DNA from: Spirochaetae bacterium HGW-Spirochaetae-5
GTDB lineage: Bacteria; Spirochaetota; UBA4802; UBA5550
DNA length: 33,411 nucleotides
NCBI GenBank assembly: GCA_002839285.1
Contig: PGXT01000056.1
Coordinates: forward strand, 1-33,411
Direction: 5' to 3'
Shown: positions 7,326 through 14,214 of the stretch, piece by piece
How the letters are laid out: every line of letters begins with the position of its first letter
Position numbering within the stretch: the first letter of the stretch is position 1
The notes under the pieces: model-generated
Database searches by the model: none
What the model was told of the DNA's origin: nothing
The model's input: the letters and a program-made list of their open reading frames with translations, nothing else
Program-made: the position numbers and the translations under genes

Positions 7326-8168
7326 TTATTTAAATTCCTCCACAGGCATCAATTCAACGGGAGGATAGACCTGACCGTGAACCGGAGGCATGGAGTTATA
7401 AACCCAGTCAATATCAACAACTCCCCGTTTTATAAAACGTGATCTGCTGTATCCTCTGAATTTACCCCGGACAAGAACGCTCTCCATATCGAGAGTCATG
7501 GCGAAGATTGCAACTTCAGCTCCTTCAGGAATCATTTTCATTTCGTCAGAGTATGCTGCCGGTGAAAACAGAACAGAATCCGGTGATGCAATACTCTGAA
7601 TCACCGGGATAATCTCCGGAAAACCGTTACCGTCAACATATACAATAAATTTTAGAGAATCCAGTCTGTTAAAAAAAGAGAGAGATATATCATTCAGAGG
7701 AGTATCATGTGAAATCTTTTTATTACGGCCGGATATTCGTGTAAGCAGTACAGACTTAATAATACTCATAATGGGGAGGGTTTCCCTGCCGCCGCAGCTT
7801 ACCATGTCAAGATAGTGTACAGTATTAATTCCAAAGTAAGTATTATACCTGAACATAGGCTTTTCGTTATACATTATATATTCCGCGCCCTCTCTCTTTT
7901 TCTCTCTCCAGAGAGCCTTCCCGCGCCATAATTTTTTATCCATTGTCATCATAAGAAATGCCGTTTTCGGATTATTTCTCACATGCCATTTAGATAGACC
8001 ATAACTGAACTCGCCGAAGACAAGTTCCTTTTCACTCAAAGGCTGAATAGATGTAATCAATGTAATATGAGGTTCACCTTCACCATTCACAGTTGCAAGG
8101 AGTCCGATCTTCTCTGCCGGTTCAAGCTTTCTGATTTCATCTTTTGAAAATGTTTTCATTGAATCCAT
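7326..8168 (-). CDS. Flavin-reductase/PNPOx-like split-barrel protein of the glycyl-radical locus
   Basis: This is a soluble protein of 280 residues. The start is the ATG at 8168 because AGGAGG lies seven bases upstream. The reading frame stays open further upstream, but only through the end of the activase and a GC-rich hairpin. The N-terminal half (about 1-130) has LATVNGEGEPHITLITSIQP and FSYGLSKWHVRNNPKTAFLM, typical of FMN-binding split barrels of the pyridoxamine-phosphate-oxidase/flavin-reductase group. The C-terminal half repeats the pattern (KFIVYVDGNGFPEIIPVIQS, then GAEVAIFAMTL). A conserved-looking VSCGGRET lies between. It is the last gene of the GRE operon, one base after the activase stop. 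It might supply reduced flavin or act on the pathway product; this is inference. Confidence 0.75.
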   Translation of the reverse strand: MDSMKTFSKDEIRKLEPAEKIGLLATVNGEGEPHITLITSIQPLSEKELVFGEFSYGLSKWHVRNNPKTAFLMMTMDKKLWRGKALWREKKREGAEYIMYNEKPMFRYNTYFGINTVHYLDMVSCGGRETLPIMSIIKSVLLTRISGRNKKISHDTPLNDISLSFFNRLDSLKFIVYVDGNGFPEIIPVIQSIASPDSVLFSPAAYSDEMKMIPEGAEVAIFAMTLDMESVLVRGKFRGYSRSRFIKRGVVDIDWVYNSMPPVHGQVYPPVELMPVEEFK

Positions 8169-8169
8169 T

Positions 8170-8486
8170 TTATTCCTCCTGTTTTTTGAGTTTGTGATGT
8201 GTTTGAAAGCCCCCCACCGGGGGGTTTGGGGGGCTGACCGTCGACCCGCTCCACCTGACAATCTCCGGATCAACTCCGCTCCTTCGGGCGATATCCGCAA
8301 GCTCTTCCATAAATGATTCCTCAATCAGCGGTGTTTTTTCAAACTCCCACACTTTATCAAGACGGATGTACTTATCTGCGCAGAGGTTGTTGAATGCACA
8401 AAGATCCCAACGTTTCACAACACCATCCGGAAGAGACGAAATAAATTTCCCGATCCCTTCAATATTCTCTTTCCGTGCAGCTCTTT
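8170..8486 (-). pseudogene. C-terminal fragment of the glycyl-radical activating enzyme, out of frame with its N-terminal part
   Basis: This frame reads AARKENIEGIGKFISSLPDG and then VVKRWDLCAFNNLCADKYIR, LDKVWEFEKTPLIEE and VDPEIVRWSG. That is the normal end of a GRE activase, including the final helices and the VRWSG strand end. It lies in a different frame from the N-terminal part (8415-9116), and the expected W-I-R-T-P-x-x-P-G-A-T stretch just before A-R-K-E-N is absent. After VRWSG the frame runs through a GC-rich hairpin, giving an unusual tail (SPPNPPVGGFQTHHKLKKQEE, split here as SPPNPPVGG plus the rest) before TAA at 8170-8172. A GTG at 8418 could be read as a start, but no ribosome site supports a separate gene. 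Confidence 0.75.
8208..8235 (-). repeat. GC-rich hairpin in the activase C-terminus
   Basis: AGCCCCCC (8208-8215) and GGGGGGCT (8228-8235) form an 8 bp perfect stem in an otherwise AT-rich region, with a GC-rich 12-base loop. On the minus strand TTTC follows. It may be an inserted intergenic-type repeat or a former terminator; the coding frame now runs through it. Confidence 0.55.
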
Positions 8487-9116
8487 TATATACTCACAAC
8501 ATCGCGTCAGATTATCCAGAATTCTTTCGTTACCGCTTCCGGTAAATTCTTTATGCAGTTTTGAATCTATCTCTTTCAGATCATACAAAACAAGATCCGC
8601 ATGGGAGAATATTTCATCAAAGACGGAGTCATTAAACAGACCGCATGTGTCCACTGCAGTATGGATCCCTTCAGCTTTCAGTTTTTTTAAAAGTCTGCCA
8701 ACAAATTTTGTCTGAAGCGTCCCCTCTCCGCCGGAAACAGTAATCCCCCCTGAAGATTTTTCAAAATATGCCCTGTCTTTTATAAGCTCTTCAAAAAGTT
8801 TATCGACCCCCCATTTTTTACCCAGCAGTTCAAGTGCAGTTGACGGACAATGCTCTGAACATATTCCGCATCCGGCGCAGAGATTTCTGTCTATCTTCAC
8901 TCCGCTTCCGCTGAGAGATAATGCTTTATGCGGACAAACTTTAACGCATGTACCGCAACCAATACACCGAACCCCAAGCCAGTGAATCTCGGGTAATGGT
9001 GAAATACTTTCGGGGTTATGACACCATCTGCATGACAGTGGACAACCCTTCATAAAGACCGTTGTACGTATACCGGGTCCATCCTCAGTGGACATCCTCT
9101 GTATCTCAAGGACCAC
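8415..9116 (-). pseudogene. Glycyl-radical enzyme activating enzyme (radical SAM), N-terminal part, disrupted
   Basis: This is a PflA-like activase that would generate the glycyl radical on the neighbouring enzyme using S-adenosylmethionine. The start is the GTG at 9116, three bases after the GRE stop. The SAM cluster motif is C25-x3-C29-x2-C32 (GCPLSCRWCHNP). An inserted ferredoxin-like pair of clusters follows, CIGCGTCVKVCP and CAGCGICSEHCP, found in activases of non-PFL glycyl radical enzymes. SGGITVSGGEGTLQ is the SAM-binding GGE region, and the DTCG and LYDLKEID motifs follow. After CCEYIKE the sequence loses about 20 expected residues and the frame, and stops at 8415-8417 with a short foreign tail. 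It is therefore probably non-functional as read, unless the gap is an assembly error. Confidence 0.8.
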
Positions 9117-9119
9117 CGC

Positions 9120-11636
9120 CTACATTCTGCTATGGCTCAGCCGGGCAATTACTTCATCCTGAAGCTCCCGCCCTATACCGGTGAAGTATGCATTATAACC
9201 GGTTATCCGCACAAGCAGATGCCTGTAATCCTCAGGGTGCTTCTGCGCGTCACGGAGCATCTCTGGATCAAGAATATTTATCTGCAGAGCTGTACCGCCA
9301 TTCTCAATGTAACCGCGGAGAAATGCTTTGAACTTCTCCCGATGTTCGGCACTCTTCATAATTGAAGGATTAAATGTAATTGTATGACTTGCACCATTTG
9401 GAAGAAGGTTAAGGTAGCCTTCGAATGAATCGGGACTTTTATCGGACTTACCTCCTAAAGCTTTACCAACTGAGTTTGAATTTGAAGTGGGACCGTTTAT
9501 ATCTGCACCGTTAGAGGGGCATATTGCGTTGGAAAGAAACTGTCCCCTTGCCCGGCCATCGGGACTCGCCGCCATTATATAACCATCCCCGGCCCAGTAG
9601 TTCCAACTGAGCATCCCCGGTCTGAACTGTCTCCCGGTAGAACGTGTTTTATACTTCCATGTCTCATCGGTCCAGAGCTTCATAACCCGTAGCGCCATGT
9701 CATCAGCTTCGTTGTCATCCCTTCCGTACTTGGGTGCTTTATTCTTTGCCATTGCCTGAAGTATATTATGATTCACCCAGTTATCTTTCAGAGCAGTAAT
9801 CAGCTCATCCATGGTGCAGAGCTTTTTATCATATACCAGATATTTAACTGCAAGAATTGAATCAACAGTAGTTGCATAAGTTACTGCTTCAATCGTCGCC
9901 ATGCTTATTTCGGCGCCGCCCCTTGTTACATCAACCCCCTTCTCTGCGCACCCCTTAACAAGACATGACAGATATGGAGTGGGGTGGAACTCCGCCCGGA
10001 TACTCTCGAACTGTTCATAAAGATCCGTTATCTTTTTTACTAAATATTTTGTCTGAATTTCATATGCTCTCCAGAACTCTTCGAATGTTTTAAACCTGCG
10101 CGGGTCACCAGTTGACGGACCATCCTGTTTAATCTTATCAGCCTTACCTGTTATAGGATCGATAAACTGATTCATGTCTTTTCCGCCGGTAAGTGCAAGC
10201 TCCACAGCTTTCAGGAGGTTGAGATTATTATCAACAGTTCCTGACCTGTCATTCCCCACCATTGTATTTTCAAGACAGCCCACGGGTGCATACTCCCATG
10301 CATTCTTTTCGTTTATCAGGTCCGTTATTCCAGCTCTTCTGCCTTCCAGTATCATTCCGGCTATAGATCTCTCGTCAAAATTCAGAAGAAATGGCGCACC
10401 CTGACTTCCGGAAATCATATCAACAACTTTATCAAGAAGTTCATCGGGAGTTTTTCTGTGAAGACGGACATTGGGCTTGGGCTCAAGAATCGGCGACATC
10501 TCATCGATCACTTCAAGAATTGCATATGTCAGGTCATTGGATAAATCCTCACCATCTGCACCGCACCCTGCAAGAGTGATGAGCTGACCGAAACCCGCAG
10601 TAATACCCTGATTACCTGTCCGTATCATTGAATCGTATGCGGTATTTGCATGCATCCAGAAGCAGCGGAGAATCTCCTTACCGAATTCTCTATCCATACC
10701 CTTTCTGATAGAATACTCCCAGTACGGAAAAAGATACTGATCCATCCTCCCGAAGGAGACACCCGGACCGGGATAGTTTTCATCACTCATAACAAGCATA
10801 TGATTCAGCCAGAGAGACTGTACCGCCTCATGAAAAGTAACCGGAGCTTCCCAGGGCACTCTTGAAAGAATATCCCCCATCTGAATCAATTCCTCTTTTC
10901 TCGACTTTTCCTGTTCACGCCCCGCCATAGTTCTGCAGAGATCAGCATATGCCGCCGCAAGATCACGGGGCATCTTTGAAGCAATAATCATCCCGCGGAG
11001 CTGGCCGCCTTTTTCACTCTTTTTCTCTTTATCTGAAAGATTATTATAACGTTCCGTAAGTTCTTTATGTATCCCCTTCCATCCGAGTTTCAGTGCTCTT
11101 TCATGACCTGGAATCAGATGACCGCTTGTTGCTCCTGAGTTACCGTAACCGTGATCATGAAATTTCTTCATCATCGCCCTTGATCCGCTTCTGCCATGTA
11201 CAAGTTTATGCCGGGCCTTTGCCTCTTTCTCTGTAAGGCAGTGCGATGTCATAATATTAAATCTCCCACCGGCAATAAGGTCTCCCGGCAGAATCTCCTT
11301 CGGCAGATATTTTACCATCACTTCACGGTTAAACCAGGCTCTCCGCTCAGGGAGAGTCCAGGTCCAGAAATCTTTGTGAAGGTCAACAGTTCTTGCAGAT
11401 AACCGGTATGAGGAGTATATAGTCTGCATCAATGCGTAGGTTTCCGGAACTATGTAGAATGTAAGCTCATTATACTGAGCATCCCATGGTGTCCCAGTTG
11501 ACCATGAAGTGGTCTCGTTGCTCCAGTTTCTAGATGCCCCTTTGAAATAATAATCTCTCAGCCATTTGATACGAGGGGTTAAACCCTCGGGCTCCCGGAT
11601 TTTGAACTCCTGTTTCAATGCAGATGATCCGCTCAT
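9120..11636 (-). CDS. Pyruvate formate-lyase-family glycyl radical enzyme, substrate unassigned
   Basis: This is an anaerobic, cytoplasmic radical enzyme of 838 residues, full length for the family. The thiyl-radical cysteine is C454 in YAPVGCLENTM; the C-x-E pattern with E456 is that of eliminases and decarboxylases rather than true PFL. The radical glycine is G813 in VRITGYNAYFTGIGRELQDE near the C-terminus. The N-terminal ~125 residues (with WSNETTSWSTGTPW and WTWTLPERRAWFN) are unlike the usual PFL/CutC start that I know. The substrate could be an aryl acid or another small molecule, but I cannot assign it. GGGGTG lies before the ATG. It is the second gene of a regulator-GRE-activase-flavoprotein operon. 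With the activase damaged, activity in this strain is doubtful. Confidence 0.9.
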   Translation of the reverse strand: MSGSSALKQEFKIREPEGLTPRIKWLRDYYFKGASRNWSNETTSWSTGTPWDAQYNELTFYIVPETYALMQTIYSSYRLSARTVDLHKDFWTWTLPERRAWFNREVMVKYLPKEILPGDLIAGGRFNIMTSHCLTEKEAKARHKLVHGRSGSRAMMKKFHDHGYGNSGATSGHLIPGHERALKLGWKGIHKELTERYNNLSDKEKKSEKGGQLRGMIIASKMPRDLAAAYADLCRTMAGREQEKSRKEELIQMGDILSRVPWEAPVTFHEAVQSLWLNHMLVMSDENYPGPGVSFGRMDQYLFPYWEYSIRKGMDREFGKEILRCFWMHANTAYDSMIRTGNQGITAGFGQLITLAGCGADGEDLSNDLTYAILEVIDEMSPILEPKPNVRLHRKTPDELLDKVVDMISGSQGAPFLLNFDERSIAGMILEGRRAGITDLINEKNAWEYAPVGCLENTMVGNDRSGTVDNNLNLLKAVELALTGGKDMNQFIDPITGKADKIKQDGPSTGDPRRFKTFEEFWRAYEIQTKYLVKKITDLYEQFESIRAEFHPTPYLSCLVKGCAEKGVDVTRGGAEISMATIEAVTYATTVDSILAVKYLVYDKKLCTMDELITALKDNWVNHNILQAMAKNKAPKYGRDDNEADDMALRVMKLWTDETWKYKTRSTGRQFRPGMLSWNYWAGDGYIMAASPDGRARGQFLSNAICPSNGADINGPTSNSNSVGKALGGKSDKSPDSFEGYLNLLPNGASHTITFNPSIMKSAEHREKFKAFLRGYIENGGTALQINILDPEMLRDAQKHPEDYRHLLVRITGYNAYFTGIGRELQDEVIARLSHSRM

Positions 11637-11664
11637 AGTTTCACCCCGTTGTACTTTTATGTTC

Positions 11665-12396
11665 TTACATTTTTTTTACAGATAATAATTTCTTAAGATG
11701 AGATTCCCCATGAGATATGATTTCATTCATTATCTTTACTGCACTTTTACTCTCTTTTTTTTCTATCGCTCTGAATAATTTTTCGTGCTGATTGAATACA
11801 AATTCAATTGTGGAACTATCAGCAAAAAACTCCCTTGTAAGATTTGTATAAACTTCTTTGAAGGAATTAAGCATAAGAGGATAAATCATGTTCCCCGATG
11901 CTATCGCTGTAAGCAGATGGAACTCAAAGTCCAGTGATACAATAAGTTCAATATCGGATCTGTCACCGATCTTCTCCTCATCAATGATAAATTTGAATTC
12001 TTTTAAATGCTCCGGAGTTCGATTAATCGCGGCAAGACCGGCCGTTTCTGTTTCGATCAGTATCCTCATTTTAAGCATGCTCTCGAGAATATCCGGGCCT
12101 GGTATCCCGCTTGAATAATCGACCAGTGAATTAAGCAGCGTAAGAGAGCCATTCCGCCTGTAATCGCTTACAAAAGTCCCGACTCTCGGTTTCATTTTCA
12201 CAAGTCCGCGGGCTTCAAGTTCAATAAGACCCTCATGCACAACAGATCTGCTTACACCAAGCTGCATGGCAAGTTCTCTTTCAGATAGAAGCTTCTCTCC
12301 GATAGATAATTTTTCTGAAAGAATAAGTTCTTCAAACCGGCGGATAAATATTTCGACGAGACTTTCAGTCTTCAGCGGCTTGAGTAATTCATGCAT
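11665..12396 (-). CDS. GntR-family transcription regulator, FadR/FCD subfamily
   Basis: This is a DNA-binding regulator of 243 residues. Residues about 10-78 form the winged helix-turn-helix (LLSERELAMQLGVSRSVVHEGLIELEARG, the typical GntR core, written here in one piece only as LSERELAMQLGVSRSVVHE). Residues about 100-235 form the all-helical FCD effector domain. Likely metal/effector ligands are D156 and H160 (DFEFH), H204 (NQHEKLF) and H229 (SHGES). FCD regulators sense organic acids or sugar acids and are usually repressors. It lies 28 bases upstream of the GRE on the same strand. A palindromic site sits 30-50 bases before its own ATG, so the whole operon is probably autoregulated and induced by its substrate. 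AAAGGA precedes the start. Confidence 0.88.
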   Translation of the reverse strand: MHELLKPLKTESLVEIFIRRFEELILSEKLSIGEKLLSERELAMQLGVSRSVVHEGLIELEARGLVKMKPRVGTFVSDYRRNGSLTLLNSLVDYSSGIPGPDILESMLKMRILIETETAGLAAINRTPEHLKEFKFIIDEEKIGDRSDIELIVSLDFEFHLLTAIASGNMIYPLMLNSFKEVYTNLTREFFADSSTIEFVFNQHEKLFRAIEKKESKSAVKIMNEIISHGESHLKKLLSVKKM

Positions 12397-12427
12397 ATTA
12401 TTTCCTTTAAAAACCTCTTAATGGCTA

Positions 12428-12447
12428 CTGGTATTACCAGATACCAG
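12428..12447 (-). promoter_or_regulatory. Probable GntR-family operator of the glycyl-radical operon
   Basis: The site contains a perfect 13-base palindrome, CTGGTATTACCAG (12428-12440), followed at once by ATACCAG (12441-12447). CTGGTAT and ATACCAG also form a wider palindrome. TGGTAT/ATACCA half-sites are typical of FadR/VanR-type GntR regulators. The site overlaps the expected -10 region of the promoter. Confidence 0.65.
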
Positions 12448-12464
12448 ATTTACAAATTTGTCAA
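12436..12464 (-). promoter_or_regulatory. Promoter of the regulator-GRE operon
   Basis: A perfect -35 box TTGACA lies on the minus strand at 12459-12464. A TATCTG or nearby TAATAC sequence serves as a poor -10 within the operator. The spacing to TATCTG is about 15 bases, shorter than ideal. Confidence 0.45.
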
Positions 12465-12632
12465 GTTTTTTAGTTGATTTTTCCAGTACCGTCATTAATA
12501 AAACTTAATCAGATTATTAATCCATATTATCACTTAACTAAACGTAATTTAATAATATTCTATTACCCTCGCTATACAGCGCAGGGAAGTTATACTATCG
12601 CATTAAGACGGTTAATAAAGGAATGCCCGGAC

Positions 12633-13928
12633 ATGAAAAAAATAATTTCGATAATTTTAATTTTATCCCTGCTTAATATAAGCTGCTCATCTCTAAATAC
12701 AAAAAGTACTTATACCTTTTCATCAACGTCTCTGGCTTCGGGTGATATTGACAGCGCCCTTCGGAGCCTCCCCCAAGGAGAGGGTACAACCTTCATTTCA
12801 ATAATGGAAAAGACATATCTGAATCTTTTAAAGGGGAATCCGGATATTGATACTCTTGCCGCATACTCTCATAAAATTGACAACCAGGTCAGATATAAAG
12901 TCTCCCGTGAAGCTAAATCATTTTTCTTTATTGAAACACCGGAAGGTTACTATGCCTCTGAACATGAAATAATCTGGATGCATTTTATGCTCAGCTGGGG
13001 ATACTCGCTACGCGGTGATTTCGAGAAAGCTCGTGTTGAAGTAAACAGATCTGCCGTACTCCTGAGCAACAGGTTCAGCGAAGAGGGGAGATTCGACGAC
13101 GCTTTCATGCGTATCATCTGCGGGGTATTATGGAATATGTGCGGTGAATGGGACCATGCCAGGACAGATTTCAGACGCGCGATCATGCTGAATCCTTCAA
13201 TGAAGTGGATCAAGGAACTTGTCAATATGGAAACCGCTCCGAAAAACCTTACACTGATTCTTGGAGGGATAGGTTATCAGCCATACTGGAATCCGAAAGG
13301 CGACGCATTTGTGAGAGGTTACAGAGATGTGGATTTCAAAGCTGCAGGCAATAAATCCGATCTCACTCTCTCTATTCCTGAAAATATAAAATTAAATCTT
13401 TTTATTACACCGGATTCTTCAGCCTGGTATGCAAGACATAAAACACGGAATAATGAAATTTCCGATACTATTGATGACGTTAAATATGCCCAGAAATTCA
13501 GTATCAGCTCCGCTAAAATGACCAGCAGAATGGTATTTGGAATTGCCGGGGGTCTTCTGATATTTACTCTCATAGGTGCTGCCGGAATCGGAATTGCAGC
13601 ACTCGGATTATACGCCGAATCAGCCGAAATGGCAGGTTTCGGTATAGGGGTTCTTATCTATGGCGGTTACACCGGAATCGATTTCGCGGGAAGCAACATA
13701 AAAAGTGCATCATCCGATTACAAAAAAGAGATGAATCCATCTGACAAATACAGATATGTCCGGTTTCTTCCGGAATACTCCTGGCTCGGCTGGAGCAACA
13801 GAAAAATTACCACACCGATTACTGTAAACTCAATTAAAAATTCCAGTATCATCTACAATTCGACAACAATAACTAATAATCAGAATAATACAATAATCGG
13901 ATATTATCCCGATACTCAGATACAATAG
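12633..13928 (+). CDS. Lipoprotein with TPR-like region and membrane hairpin
   Basis: This is an exported lipoprotein of 431 residues from the ATG at 12633. The frame is open upstream, but only this ATG gives a signal peptide and has AAAGGA before it. The lipobox is LNISC with C18. Residues about 115-197 look like tetratricopeptide helices (WMHFMLSWGYSLRGDFEKAR, GVLWNMCGEWDHARTDFRRA), as in the uncharacterised COG3014 group of bacterial lipoproteins. Residues about 299-347 are glycine-rich and hydrophobic (MVFGIAGGLLIFTLIGAAGI and a second stretch) and may cross or enter a membrane. The C-terminus is Asn/Ser/Thr-rich (NSSIIYNSTTITNNQNN). The function is unknown. It is divergent from the GRE operon. 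Confidence 0.75.
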   Translation: MKKIISIILILSLLNISCSSLNTKSTYTFSSTSLASGDIDSALRSLPQGEGTTFISIMEKTYLNLLKGNPDIDTLAAYSHKIDNQVRYKVSREAKSFFFIETPEGYYASEHEIIWMHFMLSWGYSLRGDFEKARVEVNRSAVLLSNRFSEEGRFDDAFMRIICGVLWNMCGEWDHARTDFRRAIMLNPSMKWIKELVNMETAPKNLTLILGGIGYQPYWNPKGDAFVRGYRDVDFKAAGNKSDLTLSIPENIKLNLFITPDSSAWYARHKTRNNEISDTIDDVKYAQKFSISSAKMTSRMVFGIAGGLLIFTLIGAAGIGIAALGLYAESAEMAGFGIGVLIYGGYTGIDFAGSNIKSASSDYKKEMNPSDKYRYVRFLPEYSWLGWSNRKITTPITVNSIKNSSIIYNSTTITNNQNNTIIGYYPDTQIQ

Positions 13929-13971
13929 CCGGATGCAGCTTAATTTACTTACATTTAAATTCTGCCGAGGC

Positions 13972-14010
13972 AGCAAATTATTTTCAGGGGTGTGTATGCT
14001 CAGCATACGC
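13972..14010. repeat. 39 bp repeat with palindrome, copy 1
   Basis: It matches 19572-19610 at 37 of 39 positions. It ends in a near-palindrome, GTGTATGCT-C-AGCATACGC, which is perfect in the other copy. It lies after the lipoprotein gene and upstream of the cyclase. Confidence 0.7.
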
Positions 14011-14138
14011 TGTAAATTGTGGATTCCGGACGCATCGTGAGGCGCTTCACCAAAAAAATAAACTACCGCCTCTGCCGTTTTATTAATAATTAATAATATT
14101 TGATTTTATGAAAAAACCGTCTGAAACTATTTTTATAC

Positions 14139-14167
14139 TTTCAATTTAATAATTAATTAGTTATAAT
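14139..14167 (+). promoter_or_regulatory. Possible promoter of the adenylate cyclase gene
   Basis: A perfect -10 box TATAAT is at 14162-14167, with a poor -35 (TTTCAA) 17 bases before it. The site lies about 48 bases ahead of the cyclase start. Confidence 0.4.
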
Positions 14168-14214
14168 TTAAAGAGTTGTCACTGCCGTTCATCTTTGAAT
14201 AAGGAAAAATCCTG

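Noticed and set aside
8169-8324. Longer N-terminus for the split-barrel protein
   Set aside because: The extra 52 residues come from the activase end and GC hairpin read in another frame, while AGGAGG precedes the ATG at 8168.
12474-12632. N-terminal extension of the TPR lipoprotein
   Set aside because: The internal ATG at 12633 has a ribosome site and starts a clean signal peptide with lipobox; the extension would bury it.
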